Source of the DNA: an uncultured archaeon | Lineage (GTDB): Archaea; Halobacteriota; Methanosarcinia; Methanosarcinales; Methanoperedenaceae | Assembly (NCBI GenBank): GCA_902386085.1 | Contig: CABMIA010000140.1 | Span: 1 to 14,127 of the forward strand | Direction of reading: 5' to 3' | DNA length: 14,127 bases | The notes under the pieces: generated by a model | Told to the model about the DNA's origin: nothing | What the model saw: the letters and a program-made list of their open reading frames with translations, nothing else | Database searches by the model: none | Shown: piece by piece, positions 1-8,380 of the stretch | Position numbering within the stretch: position 1 is the stretch's first letter | Layout: the number at the start of each line of letters is the position of its first letter | Program-made: the position numbers and the translations under genes

Positions 1-242
1 CCATTATCGGGGCTAATGATATCATAGGTCCCCAGTTCTCAACAGAGGTGGGCCGTGATCTGATGATTGAAATGAAAGGAATACTGCACCATGCAGAACT
101 TCTTGGAACTGTTATAGGGGATGACAGCACGTTTGCCAACCGCGTACTGATCAAAGCCGGGAGGATGATAGCAAATAGCTGCAACATAGATTCCGGGGCT
201 GTCGTACATAAGGATATTCCTCCCGGATCTATCGTGGTCTGA
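1..242 (+). CDS. GlmU-like sugar-nucleotide acetyltransferase, C-terminal fragment
   Basis: This is the last 79 residues of a gene that enters from the left edge; the reading frame is open from base 3 and stops with TGA at 240-242. The chain has the short Ile/Val/Gly/Ala-rich turns of a left-handed beta helix (IIGAND, LGTVIGDDS, VLIKAGRMI, SGAVVHKDIPPGSIVV) and the closing PPGSIVV found in hexapeptide-repeat sugar nucleotidyltransferases/acetyltransferases. In archaea such proteins make glucosamine-1-phosphate acetyl derivatives and UDP-GlcNAc. Its stop lies one base before glmS, which supplies glucosamine-6-phosphate, and this supports a GlmU-like role. The nucleotidyltransferase domain is outside the window, so the exact substrate cannot be fixed. 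A GTG at 48 is internal and not the real start. Confidence 0.8.
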   Translation, partial: IIGANDIIGPQFSTEVGRDLMIEMKGILHHAELLGTVIGDDSTFANRVLIKAGRMIANSCNIDSGAVVHKDIPPGSIVV

Positions 243-243
243 T

Positions 244-2046
244 ATGTGCGGAATCGTTGCTTATAATGGTATAAGGCAGACAGTCCCGATACTTATAGAC
301 TCATTGAAAAGGTTGGAATACCGGGGTTACGATTCAGCCGGGATTGCAGTTTTTAATGGCAATGCTGTTGAAGTCCATAAAGATAAAGGCAGGATCGTTG
401 ATCTTGAAAAAATTCTCCCTGCGATATCTGGCACCATAGGCATAGGACACACGCGATGGGCTACCCAGGGGAGACCTAATAAGGTAAATGCCCATCCACA
501 CACTTCCGGACGTATCGCGGTTGTACATAACGGAATTATTGAAAACTACCAGCAATTGAGGGACTGGCTGACAAAATCGGGATATGTCTTTATTTCGGAA
601 ACTGACACGGAAGTCTTGGCGCATCTCATAAACCACTATTATGACAACAACCTGACCGATGCGGTAATGACAGCCCTCAAAGATATCAAAGGGTCTTATG
701 CCGTAGCTGTTATATGCGGCTCTGAACTGGTTGCCGCAAGAAAGGACAGTCCCCTTGTAATAGGAATAGGTGAAGGTGAAAATTTCGTGGCTTCGGATAT
801 ACCGGCTATTTTGAATTACACACGAAAGGTGATCTTTCTGGATGATCTGGAAGTCGCTTCCATTGCGCAGGATCATGTATCAATTTTTGATACCCATAAA
901 AACGCTGTCCAGAAGACAATACATTTAATCGACCTGGATATCAGGGATGCTGAAAAATCAGGCTATGAACATTTCATGCTCAAGGAAATCCATGAACAGC
1001 CCAGGGCATTTCATGAGACCCTGGCAGGCAGGATATCGGAACTGGAAGGTATTATAAAACTGGACGGCCTGAATTTGACGGAAGATGAGATAAAAAATAT
1101 GTCCAGGATAAACATGATAGCATGCGGAACGTCCTTTAATGCGGGTTTGCTCGGGAAATACCTGTTCGAGCAGTCCACATACACACATATCGATGTTGAG
1201 ATCGCATCAGAGTTCAGGTATGCACATTCTTCCCCGGGATCCCTCGTCATTGTAATATCACAGTCCGGGGAGACGGCGGATACACTTGCAGCCCTGCGTG
1301 AAGCTAAAAGTTCAGGCTGCATGACCCTTGCCATTACTAACGTGATGGGAAGCACAATAACGAGAGAAGTCGATAGCGTTGTATATACAAGATCCGGGCC
1401 TGAAATAGGAGTTGCTGCGACAAAGACTTTTATATCACAGCTCTGCGTGCTATATCTTCTCTCTCTTTATTTCGGAAAAGTCCAGGGGAAAATCAATTCG
1501 GACCGTATGAAACGGATGCTCGCATCCCTGAAGCAGATACCTGCCCAGATGACCCGCATCCTCAATAATAAAGAGTTAATAAAAAATTATGCACAGAAAT
1601 TCGCATCATCAAATGATTTCTTCTTCATCGGACGCACTTTTAATTATCCCATCGCCCTGGAGGGTGCTTTGAAGCTCAAAGAAATTTCTTACATCCATGC
1701 AGAGGGCTATCCTGCCGGGGAACTTAAGCATGGGCCGCTTGCCCTGATTACAAAGGATGTGCCGGTCATCGCAATCGCGACAAAAGGGGCGACCTACGAT
1801 AAAATGGTTAACAATGTCAAGGAAGTGAAGGCGAGGGACGCTTATGTACTTGCAATAGCTGATGAGAAAGATAACGAAATAGAGAAATATGTGGACGCAG
1901 TAATACGTGTTCCTGCAACTGAGGAGATGTTTTCACCCATGCTGTCAACTGTGGTGGTACAACTGATCTCGTACTACATCGCAAAAGCGCGTAATTGCCC
2001 GATAGATCAGCCAAGGAATCTTGCAAAAAGCGTTACGGTGGAGTAG
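244..2046 (+). CDS. glmS: Glutamine--fructose-6-phosphate aminotransferase (isomerizing)
   Basis: Cytosolic enzyme that converts fructose-6-phosphate and glutamine to glucosamine-6-phosphate and glutamate, the entry step of UDP-GlcNAc synthesis. The 600-residue chain is the usual family length. It starts MCGIVAYNG, so Cys2 becomes the N-terminal nucleophile of the class II glutaminase domain (about 2-230), which also shows RGYDSAG (27-33), GHTRWATQG (68-76) and HNG (95-97). Two SIS sugar-isomerase domains follow: CGTSFNAG (294-301), SQSGETADT (339-347) and SGPEIGVAATKTF (384-396) in the first, and ALEGALKLKEISY (471-483) with HAEGYPAGELKHGP in the second. The chain ends DQPRNLAKSVTVE, the standard C-terminus. 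The ATG is one base after the preceding stop, so the two genes are co-transcribed and probably translationally coupled. No frameshift or missing key residue is seen. Confidence 0.97.
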   Translation: MCGIVAYNGIRQTVPILIDSLKRLEYRGYDSAGIAVFNGNAVEVHKDKGRIVDLEKILPAISGTIGIGHTRWATQGRPNKVNAHPHTSGRIAVVHNGIIENYQQLRDWLTKSGYVFISETDTEVLAHLINHYYDNNLTDAVMTALKDIKGSYAVAVICGSELVAARKDSPLVIGIGEGENFVASDIPAILNYTRKVIFLDDLEVASIAQDHVSIFDTHKNAVQKTIHLIDLDIRDAEKSGYEHFMLKEIHEQPRAFHETLAGRISELEGIIKLDGLNLTEDEIKNMSRINMIACGTSFNAGLLGKYLFEQSTYTHIDVEIASEFRYAHSSPGSLVIVISQSGETADTLAALREAKSSGCMTLAITNVMGSTITREVDSVVYTRSGPEIGVAATKTFISQLCVLYLLSLYFGKVQGKINSDRMKRMLASLKQIPAQMTRILNNKELIKNYAQKFASSNDFFFIGRTFNYPIALEGALKLKEISYIHAEGYPAGELKHGPLALITKDVPVIAIATKGATYDKMVNNVKEVKARDAYVLAIADEKDNEIEKYVDAVIRVPATEEMFSPMLSTVVVQLISYYIAKARNCPIDQPRNLAKSVTVE

Positions 2047-2306
2047 GAAACTGTTCGGTTCATCTGGGCGGTGAGACAAAATGGGATGATCAACTGAAAC
2101 GGCCATATTTTGCATTGGCATCTGGCAATATGAGTGGCATAGGCGGAACTGCGCCTTCAGGTTCTTATATTGCACTAAAAGTCTCGGTAACATCATCAAG
2201 TGGATTCCAGGGCATGTATCTTGGAACAAGTAATTAAAATACTGGTAGTTTCGATGTCGAGGAAACATGATTTTCAGTGTTGCGAGATATGAGATGCTAA
2301 ACATCT
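2047..2306. other. Intergenic stretch after glmS, no supported gene
   Basis: About 260 bases lie between the glmS stop and the KaiC remnant, so these convergent units meet here. One plus-strand frame stays open to 2237 and would read as a Gly/Ser/Thr-rich tail (SGIGGTAPSGSYIAL), but it has no start codon or ribosome-binding site after glmS and most of its upstream part overlaps glmS. I see no strong terminator hairpin. It may be decayed sequence. Confidence 0.4.
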
Positions 2307-2507
2307 TTAAGCCGAATAGACTTCTTCGCTTGGGTGTACAATTATGCCGCTTGAGGTTATCTCACATGGATGAATGCGCTGGCTGTGGTTGAGCCTCTCA
2401 ACTTGAATATTTCGATACTGCGCGTCCTTGCGGCATCTGTCGGCCTATAATACATTAGAATGGTTCCTTCAGTCACGAAAGTCTCCACCCCAAATCTGCT
2501 GGCTATT
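2307..2507 (-). pseudogene. Frameshifted C-terminal remnant of a KaiC-like ATPase
   Basis: Reading the minus strand upstream to downstream gives ASRFGVETFVTEGTILM, then R-x-R-S-I-E-I-F-K-L-R, then after a frame change SQRIHPCEIT and the end EEVYSA. This follows residues about 190-255 of the intact KaiC-like protein at 6466-7233 (ASRFGVEAFVTEGTILM, RSTEILKMRG, SQRIHPYEIT, EEVYSA) almost residue for residue. A one-base deletion near 2391 breaks the frame, and there is no start codon, Walker motif or N-terminal part, so it cannot make a working ATPase. Homology begins exactly where the RAD55-like gene stops (2508), which suggests that gene replaced or was inserted over the front of an older KaiC gene. 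Confidence 0.85.
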
Positions 2508-3203
2508 TTAAATTATCTTCAGGTTTGCTCCTTCAATCTCATATTCAAGCCATGGAGTAGGTTTTGATGACAGGCCGACAACTCTTATAAAATTCTTATC
2601 ATTTTCAGATTTAACTTCTATAATACCGTCAAACAGTTGTTTTAATGTCGCTATTGCCCGCTCATCATGCATACCGCTCTCTATTACATATATTCCAAGA
2701 GCCCCTGATGTTTTCATACGTCCTGTAAAAACATGCATAAACCTGAAGACAGTCGAAATATTTGAGTACATTAATATTGTGGACAGCGAATTAATATGAA
2801 GCTGAATTTTCCGGATATTCTTTTTCACTAAGAAATCCTCAAAAAACTGGCTGATCTTAACTCCCATTCCGGTCAAATCCATGGGACTGCCAGCGATTTT
2901 AATGAGTTCATTCTCAATTACAGCGCCTCCAAGCGATTTTGTGACGCAATCCACAATCCCGATTCTTGACAGCGGAAGCACTAATTCATTTTCTTTAAAC
3001 CAGTCCAACATTTGAGTTGCTGATTCACGGGTGGTTACCGTTATTACGGCATTCTCATTTTTCGCAGCACCATGGTACATTATGTGATACAGGATGGCTT
3101 CCTTTCCGCTCATGGGCGGACCGATGAGCATGATATTCGAGCCGTTTCTTATACCCCCGATCGCATCATCCAGTTCTTTAATGCCCAGTGTATAGTCGCT
3201 CAT
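2508..3203 (-). CDS. RAD55/KaiC-like RecA-fold protein with degenerate ATPase motifs
   Basis: A 231-residue single RecA-like domain of the archaeal RAD55/KaiC type. It opens with GIKELDDAIGGIRNGSNIMLIG, the usual lead-in to the P-loop. The P-loop is GPPMSGKE (28-35): the Lys is kept but the following Ser/Thr that binds Mg-nucleotide is Glu. The strand that normally carries the Walker B Asp reads LHINSLSTILMY (135-146), with Asn138 where IDSLS is expected. These changes suggest weak or lost ATP hydrolysis and a sensing or scaffold role; this is inference. The ATG at 3203 has GGA about nine bases upstream. It lies 77 bases downstream of the receiver-PAS gene on the same strand and is probably part of the kinase transcription unit. 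Substrate or partner unknown. Confidence 0.8.
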   Translation of the reverse strand: MSDYTLGIKELDDAIGGIRNGSNIMLIGPPMSGKEAILYHIMYHGAAKNENAVITVTTRESATQMLDWFKENELVLPLSRIGIVDCVTKSLGGAVIENELIKIAGSPMDLTGMGVKISQFFEDFLVKKNIRKIQLHINSLSTILMYSNISTVFRFMHVFTGRMKTSGALGIYVIESGMHDERAIATLKQLFDGIIEVKSENDKNFIRVVGLSSKPTPWLEYEIEGANLKII

Positions 3204-3280
3204 CGTTTTTCCTTTATACTAATGATATATATTTTCCAGCCTGCCTGATAAAAGGTATAATTCATAATCATCGATGGAAA

Positions 3281-4072
3281 TCATGAGGGTGGTTTTAGGC
3301 TAGGCAACTTTTTTCGCTCAATAATATCATAGAAAACCAGTACAATGCCATTGATGTTGTCTTTGTCATCCTTGATAGTTGAACCGATAATGTCAACAGG
3401 TATTTTCATACCTTCTTTCGTCATCAATACAGTGTTGTCTGCAAGACCGTAGAAAATGTCCTCCCGGATTGCCTTTGTTACAGGGTTTTCTGTCTGCTTA
3501 TCAGTTTCCTCGCTAATAACATTGAAGACTGTTGTAAGAGGTTTCCCTAAAGCGTCTTCCCGCTTCCAGCCAGTTAGTGCCTCTGCAAATGGATTCATAA
3601 TTTTTATGATTCCTATTTTATCTGTGGCAATAACAGCCTCGCCCAGGCTTTTAATCATTGCATCGAGCCACTGGTTGCTCTCCTTCAATTCCCTCTCTGT
3701 CTTATGCTTGTAGAGGGCTATCTCAATATTGATCTGCAACTCTCTTTCATTGAAAGGTTTAATGATATAGCCAAACGGATCTGTTATTTTAGCCCGCTCC
3801 AGTATTTTTTCGTCCGAATAAGCCGTAAGATACACAACCGGAATATCATAATGCATACGTATTTGCTTCGCAGCTTCTATTCCATCCATTTCACCTTTCA
3901 GTACAATATCCATAAGCACTAAATCCGGATGTTTCTCTTCCGCTTCTTTAATAGCCTTCTCCCCAGAAGACGCTACTGCGACAATTGAATATCCAAGATT
4001 TTCCAGGATTTCCCGGATATGTTCGGCAACGATTCGTTCATCCTCGACAACCACTATTCGTGCCTGTGCCAT
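3281..4072 (-). CDS. Response regulator: receiver domain fused to one PAS domain
   Basis: Starting from the ATG at 4072 the protein has 263 residues. The receiver domain (about 4-122) has the acidic pocket VVVEDE, the phospho-acceptor Asp55 in LVLMDIVL, Thr83 in YLTAYSD and Lys105 in YIIKPFN. A PAS domain follows (about 135-255: [25 protein letters not shown] to [10 protein letters not shown]), and the chain then ends with LPSLKPPS. There is no DNA-binding, cyclase or kinase output, so signalling is probably by protein contact. An ATG nine bases further out (4081) is possible, but the ribosome-binding site AAGGGA is directly against it and correctly placed for 4072. The start overlaps the stop of the upstream kinase gene as TAATG, implying translational coupling and a cognate pair. 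Confidence 0.92.
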   Translation of the reverse strand: MAQARIVVVEDERIVAEHIREILENLGYSIVAVASSGEKAIKEAEEKHPDLVLMDIVLKGEMDGIEAAKQIRMHYDIPVVYLTAYSDEKILERAKITDPFGYIIKPFNERELQINIEIALYKHKTERELKESNQWLDAMIKSLGEAVIATDKIGIIKIMNPFAEALTGWKREDALGKPLTTVFNVISEETDKQTENPVTKAIREDIFYGLADNTVLMTKEGMKIPVDIIGSTIKDDKDNINGIVLVFYDIIERKKLPSLKPPS

Positions 4073-6258
4073 TATTTCCATCCCTTAAATTTAATCTTAA
4101 ACTCAGTCCCTTTGCTCCGGTCTAAATTGACCTCACCCTGAAGTTGATCTTCTGCCAGCATTGTAATGAGACGCAAACCCAGCGATTTTGTTTTTCTAAA
4201 ATCAACATCATCGGGGATACCGACGCCGTTATCCCCCACTGCAAGTTCAGCCTTATCTCCATCGCTCAGGCGAAGGGAGACCATAATTTCGCCTTTCCTC
4301 CCGTTTGGGAACCCGTATTTTAAAGAATTAGAAATCAATTCGTTGATTATTAACCCGCATGGAATTGCAGAATCGATTCCGAGCAAAATATTCTCAACAT
4401 TTATATTCAGTGCAATTGCACCTTTGACCCCATAAGATTCAAACAGGTTATTTGCCAAAGCCGTTATGTATTCATTGATGTCAATTTTTGACATGTCTTT
4501 GGATCTATAAAGCTTCTCATGAATCAGGGACATTGACATTATCCTGTTCTGGCTATCCTTAAACATTTCACGATACTTTTTTTCCGTAATATATTTAGAC
4601 TGAAGCCATAGCAAACTGGAAACAATCTGCATATTGTTCTTGACACGGTGATGGATCTCCCGCAGAAGTACCTCTTTTTCCTTGAGGGAATGCATGATCT
4701 GCTCCTCAGCCTGCTTGCGATCAGTTATATCTCTTATGATGCATATATGTCCCTGGTAGCTGCCTTTCTCGTCCCAAAGACCAGTGGCTCTAGCCTCTAT
4801 CGGAATGGTTATGCCGTCTTTCCTCACAACAGGGAACTCTCCACCGAGCATAGCAACATTTTTATTGTGAATAGTGCGGTCTAATTCCAATTCGGTTGCG
4901 GATATCGACTCAGGAGACGCGAGTTTCTGCCACGTCTCCCCGATAAGTTCCTCTTCAGAATAGCCATAAATCTTTTCATATGCCTCATTCAAATATATGT
5001 ACCGGTCTCTTTCATCTGCAATTATGATTCCATCGTTGCTGTTGTTAATGGCTTTGAGGAGATTGTCCTTCTCTTTCTCTATCTGCTTGCGCTCTCTTAT
5101 ATCTCTAAGTATTACAGACAGGCCTGTTATTTTCCTGTTACTATCAATCATGGGAGAAATGGTCAGGCTTACATCTATCCTGCTTCCATCCTTGTGCAGC
5201 CGTTCAGTCTCAATCCTGGTAATTCCCGTTCCTGTCAAAGCACTGCGCACAAACTGCTCTCTTTTTTCCCTAAGGTCATCAGGAACTATTAAGGGCGAAA
5301 GCTTTCTTCCTATGACCTCCTGCGCTTCCCATCCAAAAATTTTCTCAGCGCTGCGATTCCATGAAGTAATAGTATCTTCAGAATCAGTTGTTATGATTGC
5401 ATCATTTGCATTATCGAACAGGTTACGGTACTTATCCTCCGTTGCCATGCGTAGCTTCTCTTCTGCTTCAGCCAGCCTTTCATAGGGCAGTTCCACGGAC
5501 GATTTATAAAGGCCAAGATAAATGAAGTAAAAGCCTGTGATTATAAGGAGATGTCCTGAAAACTCATAAGAAAAGTAGACAAGATTACTGATGGCAATTA
5601 TTATTGATCCGCACGCCAAAGAAACCAGATTATTCTGCCCTGTTTCCTTTGCTCTTCTGGCATACAGATAGCCTGCATACAAAACCATGCATGTAATCAT
5701 GGCAAAAAAAAATTTTGTTGCGGTTGATGCGATGTTCTCGGGCATAAAACCAAAGAATTCCAAGTCGTGATAAAAAATCGTTAAGCAAAAGGAAATGGTG
5801 GATAAAGCAATTGTTGATATAATCAGGACATATTTATTGATTAATTTGGGGAGAGTGTCTTTATATACATATACACTTGCGAGAAACAGTAATGCAAAAG
5901 CGAGCCTTGACTCGGTCATAAAATATGTTGCTTTGTGCATGGAGTTGGCTGTAACGAAATCAGGCATGAATGGATAAGAAAGCACATGAAAAAGTATTAA
6001 AATGCCAAATATCAAAAAATTAGAACCCAGGAGAAGTGAGTGGTTGTCCCTGCTTTTGCTGTAGGCATCCCATGTTAATGAAAAGATCGAAAAAGCCACA
6101 AACACAGAGAAAAGCTCGGATATAATTTCAATAATATTTTCCACCGATCGGGAGACATTAAATTCATCTATCGTCACCTCAAGAAAATATCCTATCAGGA
6201 ATACTGTGATTATGATCGCCAGTAACTTTAAAACATGCTTTGCATTGATGCGTTCCAT
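4072..6258 (-). CDS. Membrane PAS-PAS sensor histidine kinase (HisKA_2 type)
   Basis: A 728-residue sensor kinase. Residues about 11-251 hold eight hydrophobic helices (11-29, 48-64, 78-97, 117-132, 142-163, 181-200, 210-230, 236-251), an arrangement like the MASE3-type membrane sensor domain. Two PAS domains follow (about 272-390 and 398-515), each closing with a RDI-x-[ED]RK motif. The dimerisation/phospho-acceptor region has [13 protein letters not shown] with His536/His537, the HisKA_2 signature. The ATPase domain has the N box [14 protein letters not shown] (Asn639, Asn644), the G1 box DNGVGIP (676-682) and SLGLRL (692-697). It should sit in the cytoplasmic membrane and phosphorylate the receiver protein encoded with a one-base overlap downstream. 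The signal is unknown; there is no large extracytoplasmic loop, so it is probably sensed in the membrane or by the PAS pockets. No truncation seen. Confidence 0.93.
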   Translation of the reverse strand: MERINAKHVLKLLAIIITVFLIGYFLEVTIDEFNVSRSVENIIEIISELFSVFVAFSIFSLTWDAYSKSRDNHSLLLGSNFLIFGILILFHVLSYPFMPDFVTANSMHKATYFMTESRLAFALLFLASVYVYKDTLPKLINKYVLIISTIALSTISFCLTIFYHDLEFFGFMPENIASTATKFFFAMITCMVLYAGYLYARRAKETGQNNLVSLACGSIIIAISNLVYFSYEFSGHLLIITGFYFIYLGLYKSSVELPYERLAEAEEKLRMATEDKYRNLFDNANDAIITTDSEDTITSWNRSAEKIFGWEAQEVIGRKLSPLIVPDDLREKREQFVRSALTGTGITRIETERLHKDGSRIDVSLTISPMIDSNRKITGLSVILRDIRERKQIEKEKDNLLKAINNSNDGIIIADERDRYIYLNEAYEKIYGYSEEELIGETWQKLASPESISATELELDRTIHNKNVAMLGGEFPVVRKDGITIPIEARATGLWDEKGSYQGHICIIRDITDRKQAEEQIMHSLKEKEVLLREIHHRVKNNMQIVSSLLWLQSKYITEKKYREMFKDSQNRIMSMSLIHEKLYRSKDMSKIDINEYITALANNLFESYGVKGAIALNINVENILLGIDSAIPCGLIINELISNSLKYGFPNGRKGEIMVSLRLSDGDKAELAVGDNGVGIPDDVDFRKTKSLGLRLITMLAEDQLQGEVNLDRSKGTEFKIKFKGWK
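4081..4086 (-). promoter_or_regulatory. Ribosome-binding site deciding the receiver-PAS start
   Basis: AAGGGA on the minus strand, inside the last codons of the kinase gene, lies eight bases before the ATG at 4072. It would touch the alternative ATG at 4081 and so supports the downstream start. Confidence 0.6.
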
Positions 6259-6284
6259 TTTATGCCCATCGATATATACCGTTT

Positions 6285-6294
6285 CTTAAATATT
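6285..6294 (-). promoter_or_regulatory. Candidate TATA box for the kinase operon
   Basis: AATATTTAAG on the minus strand, centred about 32 bases upstream of the kinase ATG, fits an archaeal box A with a very short leader. The surrounding 207-base gap to the KaiC gene is AT-rich, so chance similarity is possible. Confidence 0.4.
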
Positions 6295-6465
6295 ATAAAC
6301 TTGTTGTAACTTTACAGCATGCAATTATTGGCTTTTTCGGACAGGCTCCAAAGACCGGGTTTGGCAGTTGTTCTGGCATGCAGTCACTCTTTTAAGCGCC
6401 ACGATACGTATGATTCACCCGCATATAAACCGAATTGTGAGGAAAGTGTGAATATTTTAAAAATT

Positions 6466-7233
6466 TTAAGCTGAATACACTTCTTCATTTGGATGTACCA
6501 CAATGCCTTTTGTAGTTATTTCATATGGATGAATTCTCTGGCTGTGATTAGTGCCTCTCATCTTTAATATCTCTGTACTTCGTACTCTTACTGCATCCCT
6601 TCGTTTATAAGACATCAATATGGTTCCCTCAGTAACGAATGCTTCGACACCAAACCTGCTTGCCATAACATCATCGATGATTTCGCATGTCATTAATGAA
6701 GTCAATCCAATAATTTCAAGGGTAGTACTTAATTTAAGAAGTTCAATCCTTATCTTTGAAGGATCCTGAAAATGAAAACCAATAGATGTAGTTCCATCCA
6801 CTACTGCTCTTTTTGCATCGATATTATCCTGTATCGCCATGATCTGGTCAACCATCGAGCGCATATCAAAAGGTCTGTCGTCAATATACTTTTCGTATAA
6901 AGGAAGACCAATTTTAGTAGAACAGGCATCAACTATTGCAAGTTTGCCCTCTTCCTCCAGACCTTTGAGATCCCACCTGAACTGTTTCACATTTTCCCGG
7001 ATTTGTTCAGGACGCTCCTCCATCGCGATAAAAATACCATTTTCTTCGTACTTTGTAATACCGTTATAAATATATTGAAGCCCAAAAATAGTTTTACCCG
7101 CACCTGATGTTCCTGATACGAGATATGTACGATTTCTGGGCAAGCCCCCTCCACATAATTCGTCAAACCCGGGTATCCCTGTAGGAACACACTTTGGATT
7201 TGTTTTATTTTTAACCAGGTTATCATTAGACAT
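6466..7233 (-). CDS. Single-domain KaiC-like ATPase
   Basis: A 255-residue KaiC-type RecA-fold ATPase. It shows the entry motif TGIPGFDELCGGGLP (18-32), Walker A GTSGAGKT (41-48), the tandem acidic pair EE at 72-73 in AMEERPEQIREN that acts as catalytic Glu in KaiC, and Walker B RAVVDG with Asp146. All the catalytic residues expected for ATP binding and hydrolysis are present, unlike in the RAD55-like protein at 2508-3203. Archaeal single-domain KaiC homologues are thought to act in signal-transduction networks through partner proteins, not as clocks; no KaiA or KaiB is visible here. The ATG at 7233 is preceded by a good ribosome-binding site (AGGTGAT at 7237-7243). It lies 207 bases upstream of the kinase gene on the same strand. 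Its own 3' end is duplicated as the remnant at 2307-2507. Confidence 0.92.
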   Translation of the reverse strand: MSNDNLVKNKTNPKCVPTGIPGFDELCGGGLPRNRTYLVSGTSGAGKTIFGLQYIYNGITKYEENGIFIAMEERPEQIRENVKQFRWDLKGLEEEGKLAIVDACSTKIGLPLYEKYIDDRPFDMRSMVDQIMAIQDNIDAKRAVVDGTTSIGFHFQDPSKIRIELLKLSTTLEIIGLTSLMTCEIIDDVMASRFGVEAFVTEGTILMSYKRRDAVRVRSTEILKMRGTNHSQRIHPYEITTKGIVVHPNEEVYSA

Positions 7234-7265
7234 GCCATCACCTTAATGCACATCATCTTTTGCAT

Positions 7266-7288
7266 GTAGAAATAAATACTTTTTCTAC
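7266..7288 (-). promoter_or_regulatory. KaiC-gene promoter: TATA box inside a 7-base inverted repeat
   Basis: The AT-rich element TATTTATT (minus strand, 7271-7278) lies about 42 bases before the KaiC ATG, which would leave a leader of roughly 16 bases that includes the ribosome-binding site. Perfect 7-base arms, GTAGAAA (7266-7272) and TTTCTAC (7282-7288), flank and overlap it with a 9-base spacer. A dimeric repressor bound here would occlude TBP. The function is inferred; the geometry is seen directly. Confidence 0.5.
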
Positions 7289-7396
7289 CATATACTAATG
7301 ATGATGATAATCAAGACTGAATATAGCGACTCTGATGGTATTGGATTATCATGAGGAGCAAATGCATTTTGCATGGGAATATGAAGAAGACTAGGT

Positions 7397-8023
7397 TTAT
7401 CTCATTAGAACAAACAGGATTATCGCTGGGATAAATACCGCTGCCCACATGGTGCGATTGTAATGCCATACTTTTGCGCCGTCAAGAGGACCGAACGGGA
7501 TCATATTGAAACCCGCAAGGAACACATTGATAAAAGCCCCGGTTCTCAATATTTTATACACGAGAATGTCAGCCGTAAATAGCGACCCCGAATAAAACAA
7601 TATTGCAAGGGTCAGGTTTACAAGCGCCCCCGAAACTGAGATGTATGCAAATTCTTTCGCAGTTTTTTGCGAGTCGAAGTAATCTTCATACGGGCTGTAA
7701 ACCATTTTTCCTCGGATCATAACCGCACCCGGCGCTGCGAACACAAATCCACCGTTTGTGAGAACCGACATGCCCAGCGCCATCAGAAGCCCCAGGGGAC
7801 TTGCCTCATAATCTGCTGCATACCCATACCTCTGGGCTGTGAATTTGTGGGCAAGTTCGTGCAAGAGGAAACCAGTACCTACCCCAACAGCCACGATCGC
7901 CATCTCTTCAGGACTCAGGCTTGGATAGGTGAACGCAATGGTAAGCACTATTAAAGAGGCAACAAGATGAACTATTTCCCGTGTATTGGTTCTGCCCATG
8001 CGCCCAAAATTAATCTCAGACAA
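7397..8023 (-). CDS. M50-family membrane metalloprotease (site-2 protease type)
   Basis: A 208-residue multi-pass membrane protein with the zinc motif HELAH (55-59, His55, Glu56, His59) inside the first hydrophobic region and the distal ligand motif NMIPFGPLDG (Asp181) in a later one. This pair defines intramembrane M50/S2P peptidases, which cut substrates within the membrane, often to release regulators. Hydrophobic segments lie at about 18-33, 41-58, 77-100, 125-150, 160-178 and 190-207. The longest open frame begins with TTG at 8023, six bases after the stop of the regulator; an ATG at 7999 (MGRTNTREI) is a plausible alternative that trims eight residues. Neither has a strong ribosome-binding site. 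Close spacing implies co-transcription with the winged-helix gene, and possibly control of, or by, that regulator. The substrate is unknown. Confidence 0.9.
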   Translation of the reverse strand: MSEINFGRMGRTNTREIVHLVASLIVLTIAFTYPSLSPEEMAIVAVGVGTGFLLHELAHKFTAQRYGYAADYEASPLGLLMALGMSVLTNGGFVFAAPGAVMIRGKMVYSPYEDYFDSQKTAKEFAYISVSGALVNLTLAILFYSGSLFTADILVYKILRTGAFINVFLAGFNMIPFGPLDGAKVWHYNRTMWAAVFIPAIILFVLMR

Positions 8024-8029
8024 TATAAA

Positions 8030-8350
8030 CTATACCACGCCGCAGGCGAAGTTGGATATCAATTCGTCCTGCATTGCAGGGCTTTTCACCCCGTACAGGC
8101 TCTGCCGCGCATCCTTGTAATAGAGCCGCTCCTCAAGTATGCCTTCTTTTTTTAACCTGTTAAGGGCATACCGCACCGTGCGCGGGGGGAGGTAGCTTTC
8201 AGCTACGAGTTCTTTCTGGGTAAGGAGTCCCTTGTACTCAAGTACCTTAAAAACAAGCTTTACTGAGGGAGATAGCCGCCCTATCTTATTGGTGTAAACG
8301 TCCTGCACCTCTGCGGTTTCAGAATAGAGATGTTTTTCCGTTTTTGGCAT
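8030..8350 (-). CDS. Winged helix-turn-helix transcriptional regulator (MarR-like)
   Basis: A 106-residue protein with one winged helix. The segment LSPSVKLVFKVLEYKGLLTQ forms the first helices, KELVAESYLPPRTVRYALNRLKKEGIL the helix-turn-helix with recognition helix PPRTVRYALNRLKK, and EERLYYKDARQSLYGV the wing. The size and layout fit the short archaeal MarR/ArsR-like regulators without a ligand domain, but there is no zinc-binding motif. It should act as a DNA-binding dimer in the cytoplasm. It has its own TATA box and a nearby inverted repeat that could be an autoregulatory site (8381-8407). It probably shares an mRNA with the M50 protease six bases downstream. Targets cannot be read from sequence alone. 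Confidence 0.85.
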   Translation of the reverse strand: MPKTEKHLYSETAEVQDVYTNKIGRLSPSVKLVFKVLEYKGLLTQKELVAESYLPPRTVRYALNRLKKEGILEERLYYKDARQSLYGVKSPAMQDELISNFACGVV

Positions 8351-8380
8351 ATTAACGTTGTTTATCTATGCAGTGATACG

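Noticed and set aside
334..1355. Several open frames antisense to glmS
   Set aside because: They lie wholly inside a strongly conserved enzyme gene and show no domain of their own.
1995..2237. Plus-strand open frame across the glmS end with a Gly/Ser-rich tail
   Set aside because: Its start is inside glmS, it has no ribosome-binding site, and no family is recognisable. The tail may be chance or decayed sequence.
2307..7233. A circadian kai-type clock system
   Set aside because: The KaiC-like protein has a single ATPase domain, and no KaiA or KaiB gene is present.
3215..7302. Shared 12-mer TATACTAATGAT upstream of the RAD55-like and KaiC-like genes (3215-3226 and 7291-7302)
   Set aside because: The distance to the start codon differs (12 versus 58 bases) and the motif is AT-rich, so a common control site is not supported.
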